A DNA stretch of 64,000 bases from Runella defluvii (GTDB lineage Bacteria; Bacteroidota; Bacteroidia; Cytophagales; Spirosomataceae), in contig NZ_JACIBY010000001.1 of assembly GCF_014195535.1 (NCBI RefSeq), positions 499,748-563,747 on the forward strand. Direction: 5' to 3'. Both the position numbers and the translations under genes were made by a program. The notes beneath the pieces were generated by a model, which worked only from the letters and a program-made list of their open reading frames with translations, had not been told where the DNA came from and searched no databases. This document shows, piece by piece, positions 17,433 to 26,694 of this stretch; positions within the stretch are counted from its first letter, which is position 1, and every line of letters begins with the position of its first letter.

Positions 17433-19210
17433 TAGTAGCGTTTTCCTTTCAAGTCAATGAGTTCAATTAGCTGCCCGTCAGCTTTCTTCAATCGTATCTT
17501 ATTCACGTTGACGGTATCCAACTTTTGCACAAAGATACGGTCTTTTGGTAGATACAGGTTAAAATATTGAGCATCGACCACCGAATAAGGCAAATAAGTG
17601 CGGTCCATTGGGTTATCAAAATGCGCCATAGGAGCGGGCAAAAATACCGTATCTCCCTTCTGATAGAGCACTTTTGCTTGTTGTGCCGCCGCATAATGAG
17701 GGTTTGGTTCGCGAGGGGTGTTTCGGTAGTTATATTTTATTGAACGGTCGGCGTAAATCGTTTGAAGGGTCTGTATCACAAAATACAATTGAATCCCCAA
17801 AATGGCAGAGACAACCCACTTAATCGTCGTTTTTGATTCCCACAGTTGCCACAAAACAATACTTGCTAAAATAGTAACGTAAGGGAAGGAAAAACCCGAA
17901 TAGCGCTGCATCAGGCCATAGGTATGACCGCTTCTAACGGCGTTAAAAATCAAAAATGCGGTAGGGATAATGCCAATAATGACCAAAAACCAAAGGTAGC
18001 TTTTGGCGAAATTTTTTGTTCGCGAAATCAACGTTTGAACAGCTAAATAGGTCATAAACAAAGCCATTGATAGCGCCCAGAAACCCAACGTATAGTCTTT
18101 GTATAAAGCTGCACTTGCGCCAAGAATTGCAACCGAGGCAATGACCAACCAGTGGGCAAACGGGTGTTTTTTCTGCGAAAAATGATACGTAACCATTAGC
18201 AATACACCGATAAGCGTTGCTAATATCATGTTTTTTTTGCCTGCTAAATGCTCCGTCAATCCATTGGTAAACACCCATAAATCGGTAAACATGGGGATAC
18301 TTTTCTGGACTACATTGCCAAAAGTAGCAGGAAGAATAATGCCGTATGGATTATTATACGGTCGGTTGAGCGCACATTCTAAATACACTTTGGTCTGGTG
18401 ATTGAGGCTAAAAAGGGTGTTCTGACCACCACCATAAACGAGCCACCAGGCTAAAGTGGCCACGGCGAAGGCCCCTGAAAAACTGAATGCAATCCAGCTC
18501 TTGAGTTTACGAACGCAGCAAAGCACGTACAAACCATGAGCAAGCAATACCGACGCCACTAGAAAATGAGAATACAATCCCAGAAAGGCCGTGATTGCGT
18601 AACCAGCATACCATTTCAACGAAGGCTTGTTGGTGTTGTCGGCTTCCAAGGCACGGAGAAATAAGTAGGAAGCCAGTAACGTAAGAAAAAACGTGAGGGA
18701 ATAATTGCGCGCTTGCTGGCTATAAGCCACAAAAAAAGGCTCAATGGCCGCCAATGCAGAAGCAGTAAAAGCCAAACGCTCTGATTGAAAAAAGCGGCGG
18801 GTAAAAATAAACAATAACCAGACTGTCAGGACGCTAAACAGCACGGACATCATTCGGGCGGAGAAATCCGAAAGCCCGAAAACCTTCATCCAATGATGGA
18901 GCAGAAAATAATAAAACGGACTATTGCCAATATCGCTGCGCGTCATGGCTTCGTAGTAGTCGGGAATTTTCTTTTCGTGCCAAAACTCTTCGTTGGTAAA
19001 GACCAATTTCCCTTTGTCAAAAACATCTTTTTGATTGGCTCCGTCAAGCACAATCCCTTGACTCACCACCATCGTTGATTTTTCATCGAAAAAAATACCG
19101 TGGGCATCGAGGTGATAAAGCCGTAAGCCAAGCGCCACTACAAGAATGACAAGAAGCAAAAAAGGGCTATAACTACTAGAAGAGGTAGAATGTCGTTGAT
19201 AGAATGTCAT
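17432..19210 (-). CDS. GT39-type membrane glycosyltransferase (ArnT/PMT-like)
   Basis: 592 residues with about 11-12 membrane helices and a soluble periplasmic tail. The first periplasmic loop carries the acidic catalytic-type motif FFDEKSTM (about 40-47), as in GT39/GT83 enzymes that use polyprenyl-phosphate sugars. ATG 19210 is chosen: a TAAATTTG promoter element (19236-19229) predicts transcription from about 19222, which rules out a TTG at 19231. It is the first gene of the long minus-strand cluster and overlaps the next start by one base (TAATG). Inferred role: transfer of a sugar to the surface polymer or to lipid A. Confidence 0.8.
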   Translation of the reverse strand: MTFYQRHSTSSSSYSPFLLLVILVVALGLRLYHLDAHGIFFDEKSTMVVSQGIVLDGANQKDVFDKGKLVFTNEEFWHEKKIPDYYEAMTRSDIGNSPFYYFLLHHWMKVFGLSDFSARMMSVLFSVLTVWLLFIFTRRFFQSERLAFTASALAAIEPFFVAYSQQARNYSLTFFLTLLASYLFLRALEADNTNKPSLKWYAGYAITAFLGLYSHFLVASVLLAHGLYVLCCVRKLKSWIAFSFSGAFAVATLAWWLVYGGGQNTLFSLNHQTKVYLECALNRPYNNPYGIILPATFGNVVQKSIPMFTDLWVFTNGLTEHLAGKKNMILATLIGVLLMVTYHFSQKKHPFAHWLVIASVAILGASAALYKDYTLGFWALSMALFMTYLAVQTLISRTKNFAKSYLWFLVIIGIIPTAFLIFNAVRSGHTYGLMQRYSGFSFPYVTILASIVLWQLWESKTTIKWVVSAILGIQLYFVIQTLQTIYADRSIKYNYRNTPREPNPHYAAAQQAKVLYQKGDTVFLPAPMAHFDNPMDRTYLPYSVVDAQYFNLYLPKDRIFVQKLDTVNVNKIRLKKADGQLIELIDLKGKRY

Positions 19211-19228
19211 AGTTGATAAATAGGCGCA

Positions 19229-19236
19229 CAAATTTA
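19229..19236 (-). promoter_or_regulatory. Candidate promoter -7 element of the polysaccharide operon
   Basis: On the minus strand TAAATTTG fits the Bacteroidota TAnnTTTG box, followed by TG. No exact TTG is found 17-23 bases upstream. Expected start about 19222, giving a 12-base leader. Confidence 0.4.
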
Positions 19237-19275
19237 CTGAAAAAGATTTGGAACGAATGCTTTTGAATTGTTAGC

Positions 19276-19496
19276 TAGGTTAAACGCACTAAAACAATAG
19301 CCTCAGAGAGGCTAAATCTTTGTAGAAAAAGAGGAAGGAGCAACCCCCTCTACCAAGCCCCATCGGGGTGACCAATGCTCGGTGGAAGAGGTCACCCCGA
19401 TGGGGCTTGATTTCAAACCTGATTCATTTTTGCTACTAAGATGTAGCTCCTCTGGAGCAATAAATACGAGCTTGCTATTTTAATGCGTTCAACCTA
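19276..19496. mobile_element. MITE/REP-like non-coding element with terminal inverted repeats
   Basis: The ends are inverted repeats of 19 bases with two mismatches: TAGGTTAAACGCACTAAAA (19276-19294) against TTTTAATGCGTTCAACCTA (19478-19496). Inside are three hairpins: TAGCCTC/GAGGCTA (19298-19314), a perfect 20-bp stem CAAGCCCCATCGGGGTGACC (19354-19373) pairing with 19390-19409, and GCTCC/GGAGC (19446-19458). There is no coding capacity. It occupies about half of the 475-bp gap between divergent genes; the rest holds TTTGTGTAAATCTGCG-type decayed sequence (19512-19555) and the upstream region of the GMC gene. The architecture resembles REP/BIME elements mobilised by a RAYT transposase elsewhere in a genome. 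Confidence 0.65.
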
Positions 19497-19685
19497 TGTT
19501 ATTGGCAATAATTTGTGTAAATCTGCGACTTTAAATCTGCGGTTATCAGCGGGTAAAATTTTCAATGGCTCAGAAAAACATTGAAATAATGTTAGTCTTC
19601 CTTTGATTATTTACAGTATTTGGATAAGTGCTGATGCTTTTTCATATTTGACAAAAATTTTAAAAACCCAATCGTTTCTATCAGT

Positions 19686-21425
19686 ATGAGTTTTCAAATC
19701 AAAGAACAACCCACTGTTTATGACGTCTGTATCGTGGGTTCAGGCGCGGGTGGTGGTATGGCTGCCAAGGTATTGGCGGAATCGGGAGCGAAAGTGGCTT
19801 TGCTAGAAGCGGGACCTTGGTATGATCCTGCGGATCCCAAATACATTACCCAGCTTAAAAACCCGTGGGAATCGCCGCGCCGTGGCGCTAGTACTCATCG
19901 CCCATTTGGTGATTTTGATGCGGCATGGGGAGGTTGGGAACTTGAAGGTGAGCCATATACGCGCAAAAGCGGTACACAATTCGACTGGTTCCGTTCGCGG
20001 ATGCTTGGAGGACGTACCAACCACTGGGGACGTATCTCGCTTCGTTTTGGGCCACTAGACTTTAAACGCAAAGACGTGGATGGCTTAGGCGACAACTGGC
20101 CAATCGGGTACGATGATGTGAAGCCTTATTATGATAAAGTGGACCGTCTTGTGGGAGTTTTTGGGAGTGTAGAAAATTTCCCCAATGAACCAGATGGTAT
20201 TTTCTTGCCACCGCCAAAACCTCGTTTGCACGAGTTGTTCCTGAAACAGGCGGGTAAAAAAATAAACATTCCCGTGATTCCGTCGCGCTTGTCGATTTTG
20301 ACAAAACCTATCAACAACGAGCGTGGTCAATGTTTCTACTGTTCACAGTGTAGCCGTGGTTGCCAAGCGTATGCCGACTTTTCGTCGTCTTCAGTTTTGG
20401 TAAAACCTGCCGTGAAAACAGGAAATGTAACGGTATTTACCAACGCAATGGCGCGCGAAGTAATCACCAACCAAGATGGTATTGCAACGGGGGTATCTTA
20501 CGTTGACAAGCAAAATTTGCAAGAATACACCGTACGCGCCAAAATCGTTGTATTGGCGGCTAGTGCTTGTGAATCAGCGCGTTTGTTGATGAACTCAAAA
20601 TCGTCGCGTCACACAAAAGGCTTGGGTAACTCAAGTGGCATTCTCGGAAAATACCTACACGATTCAACAGGAGCAGGCCGCAGTGCGTTCTTGCCTCATT
20701 TGGTGGATAGAAAGCGTTATAACGAAGATGGCGTAGGAGGTATGCACGTTTATACGCCTTGGTGGTTGAACGATAAAAAATTAGACTTCCCGCGTGGATA
20801 CCACATCGAGTACGGTGGCGGTATGGGAATGCCAGGCTATGGTTTTGGCTTTGGTATGGAAAACACCAACGGAAAATACCCAGGCAAAGACGGCAACAAA
20901 AAACCTGCGGGTGGTTATGGTTTGTCATTGAAAGAAGACTACCGCCACTTCTACGGTGCCAACTTCGGTATGGCAGGACGCGGAGAGGCGATTGCACGTG
21001 AGGATAACTATTGCGAAATCGACCCGAACATGGTGGACAAGTACGGTATTCCAGTACTTCGATTCAACTACAAGTGGTCGGAGCACGAAATCAAGCAGGC
21101 AAAACACATGCAAGATACCTTCGAGGAAATCATCACTGCGATGGGAGGTATTCCAACAGGTCCGAAACCAGGCCCAGAATCGAATTATGGTTTGGCAGCG
21201 CCAGGTCGTATCATTCACGAAGTAGGAACAACCCGTATGGGCGATGACCCATCGAAGTCAGTGACGAACCGTTATAGTCAGTTGCATGACTCGCGCAACG
21301 TATTCGTTGTGGACGCAGGTACGTTTGTATCGCAAGCGGATAAAAACCCAACTTGGACAATTCTTGCATTGTCGATGCGGGCTTCTGAATACATCATTGA
21401 CCAACGTAAAAAAGCAAACCTATGA
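19686..21425 (+). CDS. GMC-family FAD-dependent sugar dehydrogenase, large subunit
   Basis: 579 residues. The FAD-binding motif GSGAGGGMAAKVL is at 18-30, and the GMC C-terminal block HEVGTTRMGDDP...DKNPTWTIL is present. A Cys cluster C216-x2-C-x2-C-x3-C226 (CFYCSQCSRGC) resembles the iron-sulfur site of FAD-dependent glucose/gluconate dehydrogenases that pass electrons to a cytochrome rather than O2. The next gene, overlapping by ATGA, is the usual small subunit 3. No cytochrome subunit is adjacent, so the electron acceptor is elsewhere or different. It probably oxidises a sugar or sugar acid in the periplasm, exported with its Tat-carrying partner. Substrate unknown. Confidence 0.85.
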   Translation: MSFQIKEQPTVYDVCIVGSGAGGGMAAKVLAESGAKVALLEAGPWYDPADPKYITQLKNPWESPRRGASTHRPFGDFDAAWGGWELEGEPYTRKSGTQFDWFRSRMLGGRTNHWGRISLRFGPLDFKRKDVDGLGDNWPIGYDDVKPYYDKVDRLVGVFGSVENFPNEPDGIFLPPPKPRLHELFLKQAGKKINIPVIPSRLSILTKPINNERGQCFYCSQCSRGCQAYADFSSSSVLVKPAVKTGNVTVFTNAMAREVITNQDGIATGVSYVDKQNLQEYTVRAKIVVLAASACESARLLMNSKSSRHTKGLGNSSGILGKYLHDSTGAGRSAFLPHLVDRKRYNEDGVGGMHVYTPWWLNDKKLDFPRGYHIEYGGGMGMPGYGFGFGMENTNGKYPGKDGNKKPAGGYGLSLKEDYRHFYGANFGMAGRGEAIAREDNYCEIDPNMVDKYGIPVLRFNYKWSEHEIKQAKHMQDTFEEIITAMGGIPTGPKPGPESNYGLAAPGRIIHEVGTTRMGDDPSKSVTNRYSQLHDSRNVFVVDAGTFVSQADKNPTWTILALSMRASEYIIDQRKKANL

Positions 21426-22051
21426 AACGCAGAGACACGTTAAAAGCGATTTCCCTTGGGACAATTACGGCGACGGTTGTAGGTACAGAAGCAAAGGCTG
21501 ATGTTCCCAAAAAGCCCGTAGCGCCCCTGTCATTGTCTGATTTTAAAAATGGTAAAAGTGCGGCAGAACGTGCGCGTGATGCAAAAACTGCGGCTGAGAC
21601 GTTTTTTACTGCACACGAAAAACAGACCATTGGCGTATTGGCTAATTACATCATTCCTGCCGACGGGCAGCACGGTGGTGCATTGGAAGCCAAAGTGCCC
21701 GATTTTATCGAATTCATTGTCAAAGATATGCCTCAACACCAAACGCCAATGCGAGGTGGGTTGAGCTGGTTAGATACCCAATGTTTGAAGCAATTTGGAA
21801 AGAAGTTTGTGACATGTACCAAAAGTGAACAAACCAAAATGCTAGACCAAATTGCATATCCTGAACAGGCCAAGCCAGAAATGAGTCAGGGCGTATCTTT
21901 CTTTAATTTGATGCGTAACCTAACGGCTACGGGTTATTTTACGACGCAAATTGGATTCAATTACTTAGGCTATGTAGGTAACCGCCCGAACGCTTGGGAG
22001 GGAGTTCCTGCGGATGTATTGAAGCAATACGGCTTGAGTTACGACTCTTAG
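21422..22051 (+). CDS. Gluconate 2-dehydrogenase subunit 3 family protein
   Basis: 209 residues. Twin-arginine-like leader MKRRDTLKAISLG with a cleavable region ending EAKA (about 25), so it can carry the folded dehydrogenase across the membrane. The conserved body ETFFTAHEKQTIGVLANYIIPAD (about 62-84) and the C-terminal Gly/Tyr-rich GYFTTQIGFNYLGY match subunit 3. It starts within the stop of the GMC gene (ATGA). Confidence 0.85.
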   Translation: MKRRDTLKAISLGTITATVVGTEAKADVPKKPVAPLSLSDFKNGKSAAERARDAKTAAETFFTAHEKQTIGVLANYIIPADGQHGGALEAKVPDFIEFIVKDMPQHQTPMRGGLSWLDTQCLKQFGKKFVTCTKSEQTKMLDQIAYPEQAKPEMSQGVSFFNLMRNLTATGYFTTQIGFNYLGYVGNRPNAWEGVPADVLKQYGLSYDS

Positions 22052-22078
22052 ATTATTCGTACATACTTTTGTATTTTT

Positions 22079-22120
22079 CAATAGCGGGCACAATTTTTGT
22101 CCCGCTATTGTGTTATTTTT
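22079..22120 (+). terminator. Terminator of the GMC operon
   Basis: CAATAGCGGGCACAA pairs with TTGTCCCGCTATTG around TTT, followed by TGTTATTTTT. It lies between the subunit 3 stop and the T9SS gene start at 22140. Confidence 0.75.
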
Positions 22121-22139
22121 ACGGAATAGACTCAAAAAA

Positions 22140-23615
22140 ATGCAAATTTTGGGAAATAACTACCGTAAAACTCATTCTCTTCTTCGCTTGCTTATACCTT
22201 CCAAATGGGGCATTTTGTGTTTGGTTGGGTGGTATATGGGGCTTGGTAGTACGGCTATTTTTGCCCAACAATTACCGGATAATCAATGCGATAATGTGCT
22301 CGGAGTTGGTAGCGGCGACTTTTCTATTTCGAGCGAAATAGGCTGCGCTCCTTTCACCGTTAAGGTACAAAATACCCAAGCTGGCTCAATCAAAAGCCGT
22401 TATATTTACGACTACAAAGGGGGAAATCCGAACGCAGCTTCTTACAAACAAGATACCACAAGAAACTTTACCTATACCAAAGCGGGTATCTATACCATCA
22501 TGCAACTTTCCGAAAGTGCACAAGGACAAGCGCTTCGAGCATGTCGGCAGATTACGATACAAGACGTAACTCCGCCCGATTTTAAGGTGGTTCCTTGTGA
22601 AAATGGCAAAGTCACCTTGACTATTACCAACCAAACTGCTGCGCCTTATGATGAATACGTGATTGAGTGGGGAGATGGCAATATCGCCATTATCAATCGG
22701 CTTAATCTAACGATTGACTACCAGTACCCCGATGTCACCCCCAAACAAATAACGGTACAAGGACGTAGCCTCCGAAGCTTGTGTGGTGGAAAAAGTAGTA
22801 AAGTGGTTGTGCTAGAAATTGGAGCGAAATTGGCAAAACTCGATACCCTCGAAATTTTGGATGCTACCACGGCGGAAATAAGGGTTTCAAATCCTAATGC
22901 GATTGAGTTGGAGTTGTTTCGACAAGAAGGCGCTGGTACGTTTGTAACAACAGGGACGGTTTTTCGAGCCGATGGCGAAAAGGCCAAAGTACTGGTGGAT
23001 ACGACCAAAATTTTCTGCTACAGAGTAAAGCCCCGTGCGAGTTGCATTTCATCCTTGGAATCAAACGTGTTGTGTGTCAACTTCCTGAAAGTGGCGCCTA
23101 CGCTAGAAGCAAACATTGTGAGTGTTTCCCCTTACCGACGACCTACGGAAGTGTCAAAAATGACGCTGGTTCGCAATGGAGCTATCTGGTGGAATCCATC
23201 CATTACGGAGTTGTACCGAGAAGATAATTCAGGAGATTGTAACAAACAGAGCTGTTATCGCTTACAAATCGACACGCGCAGTGGCACGATACTGTCCAAC
23301 AAAGTGTGCGTGGATGCGCCGCCTGTGTTGTGTGTTTCTTTGGCCAATGTATTCATTCCAGACGCTTTTTCGCCCAATGGGGATGGTATCAACGATCTTT
23401 TTGAAATCAAAGCTGACCCTACAGCCGAAGTGCAAGTGGTGGTGTACGACCGCTGGGGCTCTCCGCTGTTTCAGAGCACAGCCAACCAACATTTTTGGAA
23501 CGGAACAGCTAATGGCCAGCCGTTGCCCGTTGGACTTTACACGTATGTGATTAATGTAAAGGATAAAGTGGGGCGAGTATTTACCAAACGGGGCGTTGTT
23601 TCGCTACTTCGCTGA
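22140..23615 (+). CDS. PKD-domain secreted protein with T9SS type B (gliding-motility) tail
   Basis: 491 residues. Signal peptide ends near STAIFAQQ (about 41). A PKD-like domain follows (about 60-130: APFTVKVQNTQAGSIKSRYIYDY and TYTKAGIYTI). The C-terminal ~90 residues are a gliding-motility-associated type B sorting domain: VFIPDAFSPNGDGINDLFEI, VVVYDRWGSPLF, WNGTANGQPLPVGLYTYVI. Type B cargo is normally exported by T9SS and held at the surface. ATG 22140 is used rather than GTG 22110 because it directly precedes the signal sequence. Its last 35 bases overlap the convergent lpxK 3' end. Confidence 0.85.
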   Translation: MQILGNNYRKTHSLLRLLIPSKWGILCLVGWYMGLGSTAIFAQQLPDNQCDNVLGVGSGDFSISSEIGCAPFTVKVQNTQAGSIKSRYIYDYKGGNPNAASYKQDTTRNFTYTKAGIYTIMQLSESAQGQALRACRQITIQDVTPPDFKVVPCENGKVTLTITNQTAAPYDEYVIEWGDGNIAIINRLNLTIDYQYPDVTPKQITVQGRSLRSLCGGKSSKVVVLEIGAKLAKLDTLEILDATTAEIRVSNPNAIELELFRQEGAGTFVTTGTVFRADGEKAKVLVDTTKIFCYRVKPRASCISSLESNVLCVNFLKVAPTLEANIVSVSPYRRPTEVSKMTLVRNGAIWWNPSITELYREDNSGDCNKQSCYRLQIDTRSGTILSNKVCVDAPPVLCVSLANVFIPDAFSPNGDGINDLFEIKADPTAEVQVVVYDRWGSPLFQSTANQHFWNGTANGQPLPVGLYTYVINVKDKVGRVFTKRGVVSLLR

Positions 23616-24639
23616 GTAAAAAACGGTCAAATCGTTCATCAAAAAACGCCACTTGAATGGGCCAATAATAAAAGCGACTGTGTGCCAAGTCCAATTCTTC
23701 TAAAAGTGGTTTCAGTTTTACCCAATCTTTTTCAGTCGTCAAAATGGGGTGATTATCACTAACGTTGACCCATTTTTTTACTTCTTCTTTCGTAAAATCA
23801 TGGTGGTCGCCTACGGCGCTATGTCCCGCAACTTTAAATTTATTTCGAGCTGCTTCTTCAAATAGTTTGGGTTGGGCTATGCCCGAAACAAGCCATAACG
23901 GTGTGTCTGTGGAGAAAGACGGTTGGGCTTCAAAATAGGGTACTGGGGTTCCGTAGTCTAAATACGAGAAAAATATGGGCGTATTGGCTAGGGTGTATTG
24001 TTGGATTTTTTTCTCAATTTGTTCACGGTCGTGCGGCGTAAGTGTAGGAGGGCATTTTGTCACAATCACGCCTTGGGCGCGTTTGGCACCTTGCCTACTT
24101 TCTCGTAACAACCCAAGAGGAAGTACATAGTCTTGGTAAAAGAGGCGACCATAGTCGGTCAATAAAAGCGAAAGATGAGGCTTAACGGCACGGTGCTGGT
24201 AGGCGTCGTCGAGCAAAACAAGTTGAGGACAAGGCAATAATTGTTCTATTTTTTTGAGTCCTTCTGCTCTTTTTTCGGCGACAAATACGGGCACGTTGGC
24301 GCCAAATTTTTTAAAGAGTTGAAGCGGTTCATCGCCAATTTCGGCAGCGGATGAGGAAATTTTAGCCTGTAAAAATCCTTTACTTTTACGACCATAACCA
24401 CGGCTCAGCGTAGCGAGCGTATATCTGTTAGCGAGTAAGCGGAGCAGGTATTCAATTTGGGGCGTTTTGCCAGTTCCACCTATGGTAAGATTTCCAATAC
24501 TGATGGTATAGATTGTTGATTGGTATATAGAACGAAATCCTGCGTCGAATATCGCATTACGAACCGAGGTGATAAATTGATACAGCAAACTAAAAGGCCA
24601 CGTTAGCCACCGCAAACCGCTTGGTAAGATTCTTAACAT
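23581..24639 (-). CDS. lpxK: Tetraacyldisaccharide 4'-kinase
   Basis: 352 residues, family length. The N-terminal membrane-associating helix is followed by the P-loop GNLTIGGTGKTP (49-60) and the conserved LSRGYGRKSKG and DDAYQHRAVKP, all typical of LpxK, which phosphorylates the lipid A precursor at the inner membrane. It is a single-gene unit converging on the T9SS type B gene; the two 3' ends overlap by 35 bases. Confidence 0.93.
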   Translation of the reverse strand: MLRILPSGLRWLTWPFSLLYQFITSVRNAIFDAGFRSIYQSTIYTISIGNLTIGGTGKTPQIEYLLRLLANRYTLATLSRGYGRKSKGFLQAKISSSAAEIGDEPLQLFKKFGANVPVFVAEKRAEGLKKIEQLLPCPQLVLLDDAYQHRAVKPHLSLLLTDYGRLFYQDYVLPLGLLRESRQGAKRAQGVIVTKCPPTLTPHDREQIEKKIQQYTLANTPIFFSYLDYGTPVPYFEAQPSFSTDTPLWLVSGIAQPKLFEEAARNKFKVAGHSAVGDHHDFTKEEVKKWVNVSDNHPILTTEKDWVKLKPLLEELDLAHSRFYYWPIQVAFFDERFDRFLLSEVAKQRPVW

Positions 24640-24717
24640 TTTCTTAAACTGACTTTGGCAAAGTAAGGTATTTTTATCTAAATTGTGCGCTTGCTTACCC
24701 CAAACAGTTGTTTTAAA

Positions 24718-25827
24718 ATGCCATTACAAGTTCACTATCAACCACATAAGCTACAGTTTAAGTTTGAAGCGGGAACTTCGCGAGGCGTTCTGACCGAAAA
24801 AACTTCGTGGTTTGTGAAGATATACGATGATGCAGCACCGTCAATTGTAGGGGTAGGAGAGTGTGGCCCGTTGCCTGGTTTAAGCAGTGATGACCGTCCT
24901 GACTTTGAGGATAAATTACAGGAAATATGCCAAAACTTCAATAAGCTCGACCTTGAAATATATTCTTGGAATATACCCATTATTCTTGAGCAGCTCGTAG
25001 GCAGTCAGTGGCCATCTATCCGTTTTGGGTTTGAATCTGCTATGCTTGATTACCTCAACGGTGGCAAGCGTATTTTGTTTCCCAATCCTTTTGTGGAAGG
25101 GCAGCGGTCTATCCCAATCAATGGGCTAGTTTGGATGGGTTCACAGGAGGCGATGCTCAAGCAAGTTGAAGAAAAAATTGCAGCAGGGTTTGATACCATC
25201 AAGCTTAAAATTGGAGCCATTGATTTTGACCAAGAGTGCGCTATTCTAACCCATATTAGAACACATTTTTCTTCCAACGAAATTACCTTACGGGTCGATG
25301 CCAACGGCGCATTTGATGCGTCCAACGTACGAGATAGGCTTCAAAAATTGGCAGAGTTTGACCTTCATTCCATTGAACAGCCCATTCGCCCTCGGCAGCA
25401 AGAGTTGATGGCGGAACTGTGTGAAACAACCCCCGTTCCTATTGCGTTGGACGAAGAGCTAATCGGAAATTTTGATTATGCCGCCAAACGCCGATTGCTC
25501 AAAAGTATCAAGCCGCAGTACATCATTCTTAAACCTACTTTATTGGGCGGTTTTGAAGCGACGCGTGAGTGGATTGAAACAGCACAGCGTTTGGAAATTG
25601 GTTGGTGGATCACTTCGGCGCTGGAGTCGAATGTAGGCCTAAATGCGATTGCTCAATTTACGGCCGAATTTGACAATACATTGCCCCAAGGACTGGGTAC
25701 TGGCCAACTTTACCACAACAACATCGACAGCCCCCTTCAAATTGAAAAAGGGCAACTGCTTTACAATACTGCCCTCCACTGGGATTTTGGTGGATTAAAT
25801 TCTTCTTACCTTTCTTCGGCTACGTAG
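24718..25827 (+). CDS. menC: o-Succinylbenzoate synthase (menaquinone pathway)
   Basis: 369 residues, enolase superfamily. Catalytic lysines sit in IKLKIG (Lys164) and LKPTLLGG (Lys272); metal ligands are Asp193 (RVDANGAF), Glu220 (SIEQP) and Asp245 (ALDEE). LKPTLLGGF and WWITSALESNVGLNAIAQ are the pattern of Bacteroidota MenC, which dehydrates SHCHC to o-succinylbenzoate. A dipeptide epimerase is the main alternative, but those usually have KxK and DxD at the last Lys region and a longer capping loop. ATG 24718 is favoured over GTG 24685. No other men gene is next to it. Confidence 0.8.
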   Translation: MPLQVHYQPHKLQFKFEAGTSRGVLTEKTSWFVKIYDDAAPSIVGVGECGPLPGLSSDDRPDFEDKLQEICQNFNKLDLEIYSWNIPIILEQLVGSQWPSIRFGFESAMLDYLNGGKRILFPNPFVEGQRSIPINGLVWMGSQEAMLKQVEEKIAAGFDTIKLKIGAIDFDQECAILTHIRTHFSSNEITLRVDANGAFDASNVRDRLQKLAEFDLHSIEQPIRPRQQELMAELCETTPVPIALDEELIGNFDYAAKRRLLKSIKPQYIILKPTLLGGFEATREWIETAQRLEIGWWITSALESNVGLNAIAQFTAEFDNTLPQGLGTGQLYHNNIDSPLQIEKGQLLYNTALHWDFGGLNSSYLSSAT

Positions 25828-25920
25828 TCGTTTCAGAACTTTTCTTTTGCTGGCGTGTTTTTACAAATAAACGGATGATAACCAAGGCATCAGTGGTTGG
25901 TTATTTCTAAAAAATGAATC

Positions 25921-26613
25921 ATGGAAGAAAATAATAAACTGGATAGAATCATCGAAGCGCGGATGAAACTCAAAGCGCGTTTTGAAGAAAAAATGCAGAA
26001 TACGCCCTCAATGGCGGATGAACGCCCCCAAGGGCACGGTGAGACAAACCGCCACGGAATGCCTCAAGTGCCTGTTGGACAGACGGTAACCGCAAAATGG
26101 CCAGTGTTAGATTTGGGGTATCAGCCCAATGTGACCCTCGACCGCTGGCGTTTGTACATTGATGGAGAAGTTGAGCATCCGATGATTTTGACGTGGGAAG
26201 ATTTCATGTCGTTGCCTCAAACGGAAGATACCTCTGATTTTCACTGCGTAACAACGTGGTCTAAGCTAGATATGTCTTGGACGGGTGTTCGTTTGCTGGA
26301 CATCGCTGCGCTGGTTCAACCCAAAGAAACCGCTACCCACTTGATGTGTTACGGATACGATACTTATACCACCAACGTATCGCTGGAAGAAGCCCTCAAA
26401 CCCGATGTACTGCTGGCGCATTCGGTCTATGGCGAGCCACTACCCAAAGAACACGGCGGCCCAGCCCGAATGATAACGCCCCAATTGTATGCTTGGAAAG
26501 GGTCGAAATGGATAAAACGATTGGAATTTTTACCAAAAAATAAACTTGGATTTTGGGAAGGACGAGGTTACTCCAACACTGCTTACCCCTGGCGAAATGA
26601 CCGTTACAGCTAA
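25921..26613 (+). CDS. Molybdopterin-dependent oxidoreductase, sulfite-oxidase fold
   Basis: 230 residues, a single oxidoreductase molybdopterin-binding domain. Strand WRLYIDGEVEHPMILTWEDF precedes the Mo-ligating cysteine in DFHCVTTWS (about 107), then MCYGYDTYTTNVSLEEAL and GGPARMITPQLYAWKGSKW. No signal peptide, membrane helix, heme or dimerisation domain, so it is a cytoplasmic minimal relative of YedY/sulfite oxidase. The residues 12-70 upstream are charged and probably disordered. The cofactor gene moaA is in this window, 20 kb away. Confidence 0.85.
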   Translation: MEENNKLDRIIEARMKLKARFEEKMQNTPSMADERPQGHGETNRHGMPQVPVGQTVTAKWPVLDLGYQPNVTLDRWRLYIDGEVEHPMILTWEDFMSLPQTEDTSDFHCVTTWSKLDMSWTGVRLLDIAALVQPKETATHLMCYGYDTYTTNVSLEEALKPDVLLAHSVYGEPLPKEHGGPARMITPQLYAWKGSKWIKRLEFLPKNKLGFWEGRGYSNTAYPWRNDRYS

Positions 26614-26694
26614 AGTGTCGAAATCAGTCATTAATCAGCGGGTACTATTTAAAGATAGTGGCTTTTTGTTAAATTTTTAACAGGTATTTTTTCA

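Noticed and set aside
25878-25904. Hairpin ATAACCAA/TTGGTTAT before the molybdopterin oxidoreductase as a terminator
   Set aside because: Only 8-bp stem, AT-rich and without a clean T run.
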